Shown here piece after piece: positions 26,117 through 33,972 of a stretch of 34,965 bases of DNA. Positions within the stretch are counted from its first letter, which is position 1. Every line of letters begins with the position of its first letter. The notes below the pieces were generated by a model, which saw only the letters and a program-made list of their open reading frames with translations, had not been told where the DNA came from and did no database searches. The position numbers were made by a program, and so were the translations under genes. Source of the stretch: Desulfovibrionaceae bacterium UBA3823 (lineage in GTDB: Bacteria; Desulfobacterota; Desulfovibrionia; Desulfovibrionales; Desulfovibrionaceae). The DNA lies in the NCBI GenBank assembly GCA_002369295.1, contig DFDR01000034.1, forward strand, positions 73,933 to 108,897. Direction: 5' to 3'.

Positions 26117-27055
26117 CTAGCTGCGGGAGCCTGGATCCACGTAGGAGGTGACCAGCAGCAGCGTGAGGCCGCGGCCGACCTTCTGCTTGCGGATGTGCGT
26201 GCGGTTGAAGCCCGCTTCGCGCAGGAAAATGGCCAGCTTGCTTTCTTCGAAGCCGAGCCAGCGGTCGCCGAAGCGGGTGCGCATGGTCTCGTCGTCGTGG
26301 CGCAGAAAGTCCGAGACGAAGAGCCTGCCCTGGCTGTTGAGGATGCGCCTTGCCTCGGCAAGGGCCGGAGCAAGCTCCTCCAGATGGTGGAGCACTAGGT
26401 TGATGGAGGCGAAGTCCGCCTCCTGGTCGCGCAGGGGCAGATGGTCGAGGGCGCCGAGGCGCAGGGAGATCTTCTGCTCTGCACCGGGAATGTCCGCAAA
26501 GCGCCTGCGGCAGATGTCGAGCATGGGCTGGGAGCCGTCGACGCCCACGACGCCTTCTGCCCGGGCGAGCATGCGCACCAGCACAGTGCCCGTGCCGCAG
26601 CCGAGATCCACGGCAAGCCGGCAGTGTTCAGGCATGACGTCGCAGACGGTCTGCGGCAGGTCGAAGCCTTCGAGCACCTCTTTGCTGAGGTTGTCCCAGT
26701 CTTCAGCCACGCTGTTGAAGAACTGCCTGGTCTTGGCGTTCTTCTCCTCCAGCAGGCGGTTGCAGTGCACCGTGTCCTCCGGACCTTCGGGGATGTCCTC
26801 GAGATAGGGGGCAACAGCCTTGAGGAAGCCCTTCTGCGCTCCGTCGGCATCGGCATGGTAGAAGACCCACAGGCCGTCGCGGCGGCTGGTCAGCAGCCCC
26901 GCATCGGAGAGCACGCGCAGATGCCGCGAGATGCGGGACTGGCCCATCTTGAGCACCTTCACCAGCTCGTTGACGGACAGTTCGTGCTTGATGAGGAGCC
27001 GGAGCAGGCGGATTCGCGTTCCGTCGGCGAGGGCTTTGAAGAGGGTGACGGTCAA
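26117..27055 (-). CDS. sahR: ArsR-family regulator fused to SAM-binding methyltransferase domain (SahR type)
   Basis: A 312-residue two-domain protein. The N-terminal ~85 residues form an ArsR winged helix (FKALADGTRIRLLRLL; recognition helix QSRISRHLRVLSDAGLL about 40-55). The rest is a class I methyltransferase-like domain with SAM/SAH motif VDLGCGTGTVLVRML (about 149-163). In Desulfovibrionales and other Proteobacteria this fusion beside ahcY is SahR, a repressor of methionine-cycle genes that senses SAH. The TTG at 27055 was chosen as start: AGGAGG (complement of 27062-27067) lies six bases before it and the -10 box of the promoter leaves little room for the ATG at 27082. The ATG would give nine further residues and an almost leaderless message. 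Activity as an enzyme is uncertain. Confidence 0.88.
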   Translation of the reverse strand: MTVTLFKALADGTRIRLLRLLIKHELSVNELVKVLKMGQSRISRHLRVLSDAGLLTSRRDGLWVFYHADADGAQKGFLKAVAPYLEDIPEGPEDTVHCNRLLEEKNAKTRQFFNSVAEDWDNLSKEVLEGFDLPQTVCDVMPEHCRLAVDLGCGTGTVLVRMLARAEGVVGVDGSQPMLDICRRRFADIPGAEQKISLRLGALDHLPLRDQEADFASINLVLHHLEELAPALAEARRILNSQGRLFVSDFLRHDDETMRTRFGDRWLGFEESKLAIFLREAGFNRTHIRKQKVGRGLTLLLVTSYVDPGSRS

Positions 27056-27098
27056 GGGATGCCTCCTAGGGAAGCTATTCATCAGAATAGATTGATAC

Positions 27099-27127
27099 AG
27101 TATATTCGGATATTTTTATAAAGTCAA
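27099..27127 (-). promoter_or_regulatory. Sigma70 promoter of sahR-ahcY with overlapping palindromic operator
   Basis: On the minus strand TTGACT (27122-27127), a 17-bp spacer and TATACT (27099-27104) form a near-consensus promoter. Transcription would start near 27092, leaving a leader of about 37 bases to the TTG start. The spacer contains ATATTCGGATAT (27102-27113), whose ATAT arms flank TCGG, and GAATA (27085-27089) / TATTC (27103-27107) form a wider inverted repeat. This is the natural site for SahR autoregulation; binding is inferred. Confidence 0.65.
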
Positions 27128-27246
27128 TACTTGAGGGAAAAACGGCAAGTTAACGGAAGCGCCCCCCTGCCCTTCCTGCTGAAGGAGACGCAGAAGTGGA
27201 CGGAAGGGGCGCCTTGAGGATAGGCTCCCTCATCGGAGGCAACGGC

Positions 27247-27828
27247 ATGGCGCAGACGCAGGAAGAGGCAAACGCAGAGCTCAGGGCGCGCTTGAAGAAG
27301 CGCTGCCTGACCGTCGAGCGTGCGGGCAGCGGCCTGGCGCGCCTGCTGGACGCGCTGGCCGGCGGCGATGCCATGCGCCGGGAGTTCTGCGAACTGTGGC
27401 GCAACTGGAAGCTCGTCATGGGAAGCGACATCGCCCTCATGGCCGTGCCCCTCGGGCACAGGGACAGGCGTCTGCTCGTCGGCGCCGAGGACGGCATGGC
27501 CATGACAGAACTCGGCTTCCTGCGCGAGGAGATGGTGGCGCGGGCCAACGCCTTCTTTGAAAAGCCCTGGTTCAAAGAGTGCCAGATCATGGCGCTCCAG
27601 GGCAGGAAGGGGCTCGACAGGCCCCTGGAGGCAGACGGCGAGCCGGCCCGGCCTGCGCCGGAACCCGTGGAACGGCCTTCAGGCAGATGGCTTGCGGAGA
27701 TGGATCCCGATTCGCCGGTGGCGCGCTGCTACCGCGCCTTTGCCGGCCGGAACGGGCAGCAGGGCCAGAACGGCGAAGAACGCTCCGCCGCTCAAGACGG
27801 CCCAGGCGCTTCGGATGCCGGCAAGTGA
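27247..27828 (+). CDS. DUF721 / DciA-like protein
   Basis: A 193-residue protein with a DUF721-like core (LWRNWKLVMGSDIALMAVPLGHRDRRLLVG and following MAMTELGFLREEMVARANAFF). DUF721 proteins include DciA, the replicative-helicase loader that replaces DnaC/DnaI in many bacteria. Whether this one loads helicase is inference; delta-proteobacteria commonly encode DciA-type proteins of this size. The C-terminal ~60 residues are Pro/Gly/Gln-rich and disordered. The ATG at 27247 has GGAGG eight bases upstream; the frame is open further upstream (27196) without a ribosome-binding site. It is transcribed divergently from sahR with its own region and ends before a hairpin at 27856. Confidence 0.72.
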   Translation: MAQTQEEANAELRARLKKRCLTVERAGSGLARLLDALAGGDAMRREFCELWRNWKLVMGSDIALMAVPLGHRDRRLLVGAEDGMAMTELGFLREEMVARANAFFEKPWFKECQIMALQGRKGLDRPLEADGEPARPAPEPVERPSGRWLAEMDPDSPVARCYRAFAGRNGQQGQNGEERSAAQDGPGASDAGK

Positions 27829-27855
27829 CAAAGGCAAATGACAAGGCAAATGAGA

Positions 27856-27887
27856 AAGGCGCCTCCGGCATGGGCCGAAAGCGCCTT
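27856..27887. terminator. Two-step hairpin between convergent genes
   Basis: AAGGCGC (27856-27862) pairs with GCGCCTT (27881-27887) and an inner CGGC/GCCG stem (27866-27869, 27874-27877) forms around ATGG, separated by 3-nt bulges. It lies between the DUF721 gene and the convergent gene at 27911. Just before it AAGGCAAATGA is repeated twice (around 27834 and 27844). Confidence 0.55.
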
Positions 27888-27910
27888 GGAAATTTGCGTG
27901 TGCTGGGCGC

Positions 27911-28279
27911 CTAGGCGTTGACTGCGCCGAGCATCTCCTCAACGGCAGGCTCGACTTCTTCCTTGAAGCCGCAGAGGCTGCGCAGCGCGATCTTGAGCAT
28001 CTCGGGGGTCAGGCTGATCTGGAACGAGCCGTTCCAGATGGTGTAGATGCCGTTGTCGCAGGAGAGGCGGTAGGCCTTGCGGGACTTTTCGGCACCAGAG
28101 CGGACAATATAGTAGATCTGGTCGCTCGTGTCCGTAACGTAGAGTTTCTGGCGGGTTTGAATCCCAAACTCCTCGTCGTACCAGGAGCATTCAGAAAAAA
28201 TCCGTCCCTTGAAAACAAAGTCTTCGCTGCCGTCAACCTTCAGGCATATCTCAGCCAGATTTCTGTCTTGTCCTTCCAT
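27911..28279 (-). CDS. Uncharacterised protein, 122 residues
   Basis: A soluble protein that I do not recognise. It begins MEGQDRNLAEICLKVDGSE, has mainly beta-type segments (DFVFKGRIFSECSWYDEEFG, QKLYVTDTSDQIYYIVRSG, AYRLSCDNGIYTIWNGSFQISL) and ends in an alpha-helical acidic part (LTPEMLKIALRSLCGFKEEVEPAVEEML). Three cysteines are present but not in a metal motif. The ATG at 28279 has a GGGGGGCT purine stretch upstream. It has its own likely promoter at 28322-28351. The gene converges on DUF721. Possibly a small domain involved in a group-specific function; nothing more can be said. Confidence 0.72.
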   Translation of the reverse strand: MEGQDRNLAEICLKVDGSEDFVFKGRIFSECSWYDEEFGIQTRQKLYVTDTSDQIYYIVRSGAEKSRKAYRLSCDNGIYTIWNGSFQISLTPEMLKIALRSLCGFKEEVEPAVEEMLGAVNA

Positions 28280-28321
28280 GGTGAGCCCCCCCGCGTGAAG
28301 CCGAATAGGTGAATGCGTTGG

Positions 28322-28351
28322 TGGATAGCAGAGGGCTGAAGCGCCTGTCAA
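28322..28351 (-). promoter_or_regulatory. Candidate sigma70 promoter for the 27911-28279 gene
   Basis: On the minus strand: consensus TTGACA (28346-28351), 18-bp spacer, TATCCA (28322-28327). The predicted start near 28315 leaves a leader of about 36 bases. It lies in the 223-bp gap between the two minus-strand genes, which otherwise shows only a small CTTCGTCGAAG inverted repeat. Confidence 0.5.
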
Positions 28352-28502
28352 CGGGCCGAGCGCTGGAAAACCCGTGCACTAGCGGTCTAACTGCCGGAAA
28401 ACAGCGTGAAAGCGAAAGATTTGGGAAATTATTGCCAAGCAATATCTTCTTCGTCGAAGCTTAGGTACAAATTTTTTGCCTGCACTGCAGACAGCGCTGC
28501 GT

Positions 28503-29384
28503 CTACGGCCCCCGCTTGTCGTCCTCGTCTGCAGAGACATTGTGTACGAGGCTTGGCGGGAAGCGTCTGACGGCGAAGGTCAAGGCAAGGACGTAGGCAG
28601 TGGCGAAGAGGCTTACGGCAATGTCCCAGGGGTGCTCCGTCGAGAAGGAGAGGCGCATGAGGAGCGTCCCCATGACAAAGCCGGAGTTGCGGAAGACGGC
28701 GTGGAAGGAGGGCATGAACTGCTGGGCCAGGAGGACGACCGTGATGTCGGAAAAGATGAGCGCCGTGTAGATGGTCTCGAAGAAGTGCATGTCGCGCCGT
28801 CCCCCCACGTCCTCCCAAAGCTCCCTGCCGGCCGCCATGGCGAAGAAGACGAGCAGCAGGAGCGCCAGCAGCTTCTTGCAGGCAATGTAGCGGGGCAGCC
28901 GCTCGCAGATCGACTCGTACTTCTGCCGGTCTGCCATGCGGCAGTAGATGCCGAGGGCAACGAAGATGCACAGTCCCGCGGCCGTTGTTCCGCAGATGTA
29001 GGCGAAGTCGCCTGGACCGCTGATGGGATCCGGCAGGCGGGCCAGCTCCTTGAAGGCGTTGCGCAGGTGGATGAGCGCCAGAATCTCGAGCTGCTTGCCC
29101 ATGGCCTGCGTGAAGGAGTTCGGTATGGTCAGGATAAGCTCCAGGATCTCCATGGCCAGGATGAGCGTGAAGGCAAGCTGTATGGCCGCGAAGTGGTTTG
29201 CGGGCGTGAGTCGCGCCAGGCTTTCCGGAAGCAGCCCCCGCATCCGGCATTCAATGGCCGCCAGCGCCAGCAGGTAGGTCCACAGGAAGAATTTGGCGAT
29301 GCGCTTCTGCGAGGCGTTGCTGCCGCAAAGGCCTTCTATGGCGTCGAAGAGCCGTGCGGCCAGGGAAAGGATGGTGGCAGTCAT
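28503..29384 (-). CDS. Multi-pass membrane protein of unknown function
   Basis: A 293-residue integral membrane protein. Likely membrane segments lie at about 31-46, 66-87, 127-147, 169-186, 204-222 and 253-272, so six or seven helices; a short helical amphipathic N-terminus precedes them. Charged loops include RRDMHFFE near 197-203, and a short acidic tail (SADEDDKRGP) is cytoplasmic or periplasmic. There is no known transporter or enzyme motif. The ATG at 29384 has AAGGA about 12 nt upstream. It is transcribed away from the large FAD/Fe-S gene with 136 bp between the two starts; that gap contains T-rich and A-rich runs (29470-29482). Function is unknown. Confidence 0.78.
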   Translation of the reverse strand: MTATILSLAARLFDAIEGLCGSNASQKRIAKFFLWTYLLALAAIECRMRGLLPESLARLTPANHFAAIQLAFTLILAMEILELILTIPNSFTQAMGKQLEILALIHLRNAFKELARLPDPISGPGDFAYICGTTAAGLCIFVALGIYCRMADRQKYESICERLPRYIACKKLLALLLLVFFAMAAGRELWEDVGGRRDMHFFETIYTALIFSDITVVLLAQQFMPSFHAVFRNSGFVMGTLLMRLSFSTEHPWDIAVSLFATAYVLALTFAVRRFPPSLVHNVSADEDDKRGP

Positions 29385-29520
29385 GGGCTGGGTGCTTCCT
29401 TTGGTGTATTCGCGTGAAAATGCGGGCAGAAATGGATCTTGCCATGCGTGGCGCTTGGACGTATGGTTCTTTTTTTAAAAAATCTCTAGTCAGCCTCGCT
29501 TTCGAGGGGAGGGTTGTTCC

Positions 29521-32500
29521 ATGCCGCAGAAGGGCCCCCACATTTCCATATCGCCTGACTTCGTCGTCAACCGCATCCTGCGCATCAACATCGACGACTT
29601 CGAGGGCTGGCCCGAATCCGTGAGGCAGCTTGCCATCTCCATTGCCGAGGAGCTTTTCCTTGCGGCCTACAATCCCTTTGTCAATGCGGACACGGTGCGC
29701 TCAAGCGTGCAGGAGCGCTACGAGCGCGAATCCATTTCCCTGGCCCACTACTATGCCACCGTGATAAGCGAAGGCATCACGATGTTCTGGTCGGCCCACG
29801 AAGCCGAGCTCGAGTTCCGCAGCCACCTTATCGAAGAGCTGCGCAAGATCCTACCCCTCGAGGGCATTCTTTCCGATCCTGCTTCGCTCGTGGCCGCCGA
29901 GACCGACGCCACGGACCTGCGCATGGAGCTGCCCTTGGCCGTGGTCGAGCCCGACACCGCAGAGCAGGTGGCCGCTCTCGTCAGGCTCGCCAACGACCTC
30001 AAGTTCGCGCTCATCCCCCGCGGCGGCGGCTCCGGCATGACCGGCGGCGCCGTGCCCGCCCGCAAGCGGACGGTCATCGTCAGCATGACCCGCATGTCCT
30101 TCATCAAGAGCATCGACCTCGAGAACATGACCGTTGTCTGCCAGGCTGGCTGCATCACCAACAACGTCATCCAGGCCGTCGCCAAGGCAGGCGCCCTCTT
30201 CTCGGTCGATCCCGCCTCCAAGCAGGCCTCCTCCATCGGCGGCAACGTTTCCGAGAATGCCGGCGGCCCCATGGCCTTCGAGTACGGCACCACCATCGAC
30301 AACCTGCTCTGGTGGCGCATGGTGACGCCCACGGGCGAGATCATTTCCATTGAGCGCGAGAAGCATCCGCGCCACAAGATCCTCCCCGACGAGACCGCCG
30401 TCTTCGCCGTCAAGGACATCAGCGGAGGCGTCAGAAGCATAATCCACCTCAAGGGCAACGAGATCCGCCTGCCCGGGCTTGGCAAGGACGTCACCAACAA
30501 GGCTCTCGGGGGCTTGCCCGGCGTGCAGAAAGAGGGCACCGACGGCATCATCACCGAGGTCTGCTTCACCATCCATCCCAAGCCCAAGTTCAGCCGCGTC
30601 ATGGCACTGGAGTTCTTCGGCCGCAGCATGCGCCCTGCGGCCGTCGTGGTTCGCGAACTCGTGGCCCTGCGCAACAGGATACGCGAGGAGGGCGACTACG
30701 CCCGCATTTCCGCACTCGAGGAGTTCAACGCCAAGTACGTCCAGGCCATCGACTACCAGACCAAGAGCACCCAGTACGAGGGCCAGCCCATCTCGGTCAT
30801 CATCGTCCAGGTGGACGGCGACGATCCCTACCTGCTCGACAAGTGCGTCAACGACATCGTGGACGTGGTCGACAGGCAGGAATTCGTCGACATCGCCGTG
30901 GCCAGGGACGAGGCCGAGGCCGAGCGCTTCTGGGAGGATCGCCACCGCCTCTCCCTCATCGCCAGACGCACCTCGGGCTTCAAGATCAACGAGGACGTCG
31001 TCATCCCCATCACGCGCATTCCCGACTTTGCCCAGTTCCTCGAGCAGGTGAACCTCGAGTGCACGGCCCATTCCTACCGCAGGGCCATGCAGGAGATAGG
31101 CTCCCTCTATGGCTTCCCCATGGAGGACAAGGACTTCAACAAGGAGTTCACCTACGTCTCCAAGGCGGCCCTCGGCGGGGTGCTGTGCACCGACGTGTCC
31201 GACACCGAGCTGCTCCAGCGCTGCCGTGACTTCTTCGTCCGGCTGCGCGCCAAGTACCCCAAGCTCTCCCGCAAGATCGACAAGATAGAGGCCCGCATGG
31301 AGGCCTCCCGCCTCGTTGTGGCCAGCCACATGCACGCCGGCGACGGCAACTGCCACGTCAACATTCCAGTCAATTCCAACGACGCCGACATGCTTCGCCA
31401 CTGCGAGGAAGTCGTCGAGCGCATCATGACCAAGTGTCAGGAAATGGGCGGCGTTGTTTCCGGCGAGCACGGCATCGGCATCACCAAGATCCACTTCCTC
31501 AGTCAGAAGCGCATTGACGAGTTCAAGGAATTCAAGGAGCACGTGGATCCGCGCGAGGTCATGAATCCGGCCAAGCTCGTCACCCACGACCTGCCGGTGC
31601 GCCCCTACACCTTCTCCTTCAACCGCCTCATCCAGGACATCTCCGAGTCGGGTCTTCCCGACAAGGACAAGCTCATCAGCATCCTGACCTCCGTGCAGAC
31701 CTGCACGCGCTGCGGCAAGTGCAAGTCCGTCTGCCCCATGGCCAGCCCCGAGCGTTCCCTGCAGTTCCATCCGCGCAACAAGAATATGGCCTACGGCATG
31801 CTCGTCGAAGCCATCTACTATGCCCAGATCAACAACGGGCGCATCGACGAGGAGATACTCCGCGAGCTGCGCCGCCAGGTCGAGCACTGCACTGCCTGCG
31901 GACGCTGCATGTCCCAGTGCCCCATGAAGATTCCTTCGGGCGAAGTCGCCCTCACCCTGCGCGCCATGCTGGGCCACGAGGACGCCGGCGGCCACCCGAT
32001 CAAGGAAAAGGTGCTTGACTGGGTTGTCAAGGACGTGTCCCAGCGCGTTCCCAAGCTGGCCAAGCTGGCCTCCGTTGGGCAGAAGATGCAGAACCGCTTC
32101 CTGCATTTCGTGCCCGAGTCCTGGCGCAGGCGCCTGGAATCGCCGGCCTTCTCCGGACCCGGCCCCGCCATGGGCTACACCAACCTCTACGAGTCCCTCA
32201 AGGTCCATCGCGGCAACGTCTTCGCCCCCGCCGGCTTCAAGGAGGGCATGGAAGCCGTCCTCTACTTCCCGGGCTGCGGCGGCGCCCTCTTCTACGACCG
32301 CATCGGCCTCTCGACGGTCATGCTCCTGCTCAAGGCAGGCTATGCCGTGGCCGTGCCGCCCAGCCATCTCTGCTGCGGCTATCCCCTCCTCGCAGCCGGC
32401 ATGGAAACCGAGTACGAGGACAACAAGGCAAGGGACCGCCAGTACCTGGCTTCCATGCTCCGCAGCCTCGTCCAGAAGGGCTTTGCCTGCAGGCGCATCG

Positions 32501-33147
32501 TGACCAGCTGCCCCACCTGCCTCGACAGCCTCGAGCGCTTCGGCCTCAGCGAGGAGTTCCCGGATCTCGAGATCATCGATGCCGTCCAGCTCGCCCTGCC
32601 CCGTCTCGAGGAACGCGTTCCTGAGGACGAGCGCAGGACCCTGCCTGCCGGCACCAGCCTTCTCTACCACGGCTCCTGCCACTGCCCCTGGGCCGGCGTG
32701 CACCGCGTCAAGGGCCACCAGATGCTCATGAAGGCGGTCAAGGCCTTCAGCGGCGCCGAGCTTGTCCTGTCCCCCGGCTGCTGCGGCGAGTCCGGCATGG
32801 GAGCCATCACCTCGCCCGAGATCTACAACCGCCTGCGCGAGCGCAAAATCAAGCGGCTCAAGGCAGCCATGGGCGATTCCTACGACGGCGTCTTCCTCGT
32901 GTCCTGCCCTTCCTGCAAGATCGGCATCGCCCGCTGCCTCATCAACCTCAAGCGCAAAAACCACGTCGTGCATGTGGCTGAATTCATAGCCGGCGTCATC
33001 GACGGCGAGGAGAGGCGGCAGAGCTTCAAACGCAGGGTTCAGGAAGCTCGGGGCGAGGTCCGCGTCGTCCAGCTGGATGCGCCCGCCCCTGCGTCCGCCA
33101 AGCCGGCCGCCAAGTCTGTTGACAAGGCCTTGAAGCCTGCCCTATAG
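29521..33147 (+). CDS. FAD-binding and Fe-S-binding oxidoreductase, D-lactate dehydrogenase-like fusion
   Basis: A 1208-residue cytoplasmic oxidoreductase. After an N-terminal ~120-residue extension come the FAD-binding PCMH domain (PRGGGSGMTGG, 166-176; SSIGGNVSENAGG), the FAD-oxidase C-terminal domain with its ASHMHAGDGNCHVN and GEHGIGITK motifs, then two ferredoxin-type clusters, CTRCGKCKSVC (~727) and CTACGRCMSQC (~790). The last third is a CCG cysteine-rich pair: YFPGCGG (~915), CCGYPLL (~950), YHGSCHCPW (~1050) and SPGCCGESG (~1085). Such fusions combine a GlcD/Dld-type flavin half with a GlpC/LutA-type electron half and oxidise 2-hydroxyacids such as lactate; the substrate here is inferred. 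The ATG has GGAGGG upstream. Sulfate reducers usually have several of these. The C-terminus ends in an Ala/Pro/Lys tail. Confidence 0.9.
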   Translation: MPQKGPHISISPDFVVNRILRINIDDFEGWPESVRQLAISIAEELFLAAYNPFVNADTVRSSVQERYERESISLAHYYATVISEGITMFWSAHEAELEFRSHLIEELRKILPLEGILSDPASLVAAETDATDLRMELPLAVVEPDTAEQVAALVRLANDLKFALIPRGGGSGMTGGAVPARKRTVIVSMTRMSFIKSIDLENMTVVCQAGCITNNVIQAVAKAGALFSVDPASKQASSIGGNVSENAGGPMAFEYGTTIDNLLWWRMVTPTGEIISIEREKHPRHKILPDETAVFAVKDISGGVRSIIHLKGNEIRLPGLGKDVTNKALGGLPGVQKEGTDGIITEVCFTIHPKPKFSRVMALEFFGRSMRPAAVVVRELVALRNRIREEGDYARISALEEFNAKYVQAIDYQTKSTQYEGQPISVIIVQVDGDDPYLLDKCVNDIVDVVDRQEFVDIAVARDEAEAERFWEDRHRLSLIARRTSGFKINEDVVIPITRIPDFAQFLEQVNLECTAHSYRRAMQEIGSLYGFPMEDKDFNKEFTYVSKAALGGVLCTDVSDTELLQRCRDFFVRLRAKYPKLSRKIDKIEARMEASRLVVASHMHAGDGNCHVNIPVNSNDADMLRHCEEVVERIMTKCQEMGGVVSGEHGIGITKIHFLSQKRIDEFKEFKEHVDPREVMNPAKLVTHDLPVRPYTFSFNRLIQDISESGLPDKDKLISILTSVQTCTRCGKCKSVCPMASPERSLQFHPRNKNMAYGMLVEAIYYAQINNGRIDEEILRELRRQVEHCTACGRCMSQCPMKIPSGEVALTLRAMLGHEDAGGHPIKEKVLDWVVKDVSQRVPKLAKLASVGQKMQNRFLHFVPESWRRRLESPAFSGPGPAMGYTNLYESLKVHRGNVFAPAGFKEGMEAVLYFPGCGGALFYDRIGLSTVMLLLKAGYAVAVPPSHLCCGYPLLAAGMETEYEDNKARDRQYLASMLRSLVQKGFACRRIVTSCPTCLDSLERFGLSEEFPDLEIIDAVQLALPRLEERVPEDERRTLPAGTSLLYHGSCHCPWAGVHRVKGHQMLMKAVKAFSGAELVLSPGCCGESGMGAITSPEIYNRLRERKIKRLKAAMGDSYDGVFLVSCPSCKIGIARCLINLKRKNHVVHVAEFIAGVIDGEERRQSFKRRVQEARGEVRVVQLDAPAPASAKPAAKSVDKALKPAL

Positions 33148-33314
33148 CCATAAACACCTTGGAGAAGTCGCCTGCAGTATGGCTTCAGACGGCGTCTTCA
33201 GGGACGACAGCCCAAGTTGCCAAGCAACATACCCTGCCTGGGCGCGGCGGGTATAAGTCCTAACATGGAGGCTGTGACTCCCCTTTGCAAGGAGGGGGGT
33301 GCAGATCGACTATT

Positions 33315-33596
33315 ATGACGAAAGCAGAACTCGTGGAAAAGATTAAGGCTAAGGCTGGGCTTGAGAGCAAGCTGCAAGCGGAGAAGCTCCTCGCCGCGTG
33401 CGTTGATTCGCTCCAGGAAACCCTTGCTGGCGGAGAGTCCGTGGTGCTGACGGGCTTTGGAACCTTCAAGGTTGCCGAGCGCGCGGCCAGGAAGGTTCAC
33501 AACCCCCGTACAAAGGAAGAATTTATCGTGCCTGCTTCCATGGTTGTTAAATTTGTGCCTGGCAAGCAGCTCAAGGAAGGCCTGCAGTCGAAATAA
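33315..33596 (+). CDS. hup: HU-family nucleoid-associated DNA-binding protein
   Basis: A 93-residue DNABII protein that binds and bends DNA as a dimer. MTKAELVEKIKAKAGL is the first helix and FGTFKVAERAARKVHNPRTKE is the beta-arm that wraps the minor groove, with the GFGTF motif and the Pro at its tip. The end KFVPGKQLKEGL is typical of HU rather than IHF. The ATG at 33315 gives the expected N-terminus, but the strong AAGGAGGGGGGT upstream is about 15 nt away, an unusually long spacing; any closer site is weak. A tRNA-Ser follows after 35 bp. Confidence 0.95.
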   Translation: MTKAELVEKIKAKAGLESKLQAEKLLAACVDSLQETLAGGESVVLTGFGTFKVAERAARKVHNPRTKEEFIVPASMVVKFVPGKQLKEGLQSK

Positions 33597-33631
33597 GATG
33601 AAGGAGACTGCGGTGCGCCGAATTTTCATGC

Positions 33632-33721
33632 GGAAGGATGGCAGAGTGGTTTAATGCGGCGGTCTTGAAAACCGTTGAGGGTGCAAGCCCTCCAGGGGTT
33701 CAAATCCCTTTCCTTCCGCCA
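33632..33721 (+). tRNA. tRNA-Ser (anticodon UGA)
   Basis: A 90-nt gene with acceptor GGAAGGA pairing to TCCTTCC (33711-33717), discriminator G and encoded CCA. The anticodon loop reads CTTGAAA with anticodon TGA at 33666-33668. The long variable arm (GAGGGTGCAAGCCCTC) is typical of class II tRNAs, and the T-loop GGTTCAAATCC is present. It reads UCA and related serine codons. Confidence 0.97.
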
Positions 33722-33743
33722 AAATTTGTTTCATATAGGTTTG

Positions 33744-33781
33744 AAAAAGCCCGTAGCGCCTTGAGCAAAGCGGGCTTTTTT
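33744..33781 (+). terminator. Rho-independent terminator after tRNA-Ser
   Basis: AAAAAGCCCG (33744-33753) pairs with CGGGCTTTTT (33771-33780), followed by a further T, with a 17-nt loop. The T6 run makes it a convincing terminator for the hup/tRNA-Ser unit. Confidence 0.88.
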
Positions 33782-33972
33782 GTTGCCAATCAATCTTGCA
33801 ATGCGTGGCGATATAAGAATTTGAGAACTGTTTTTGTCACTATACCTATAAGTGAGGAACGTGGATATTATGTATAAAATCACATTATCTAGAGTTCCCG
33901 GTCGGTTTTACCCCTACACCCTCTGTCGGGTGTTGAGTGCTTGATCAGTCAGGGCTGAATTTTCTGAAAATA

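Noticed and set aside
29851..32973. A 1040-codon minus-strand frame over the FAD/Fe-S gene
   Set aside because: Shadow of a highly biased gene; no ribosome-binding site and no known motif.
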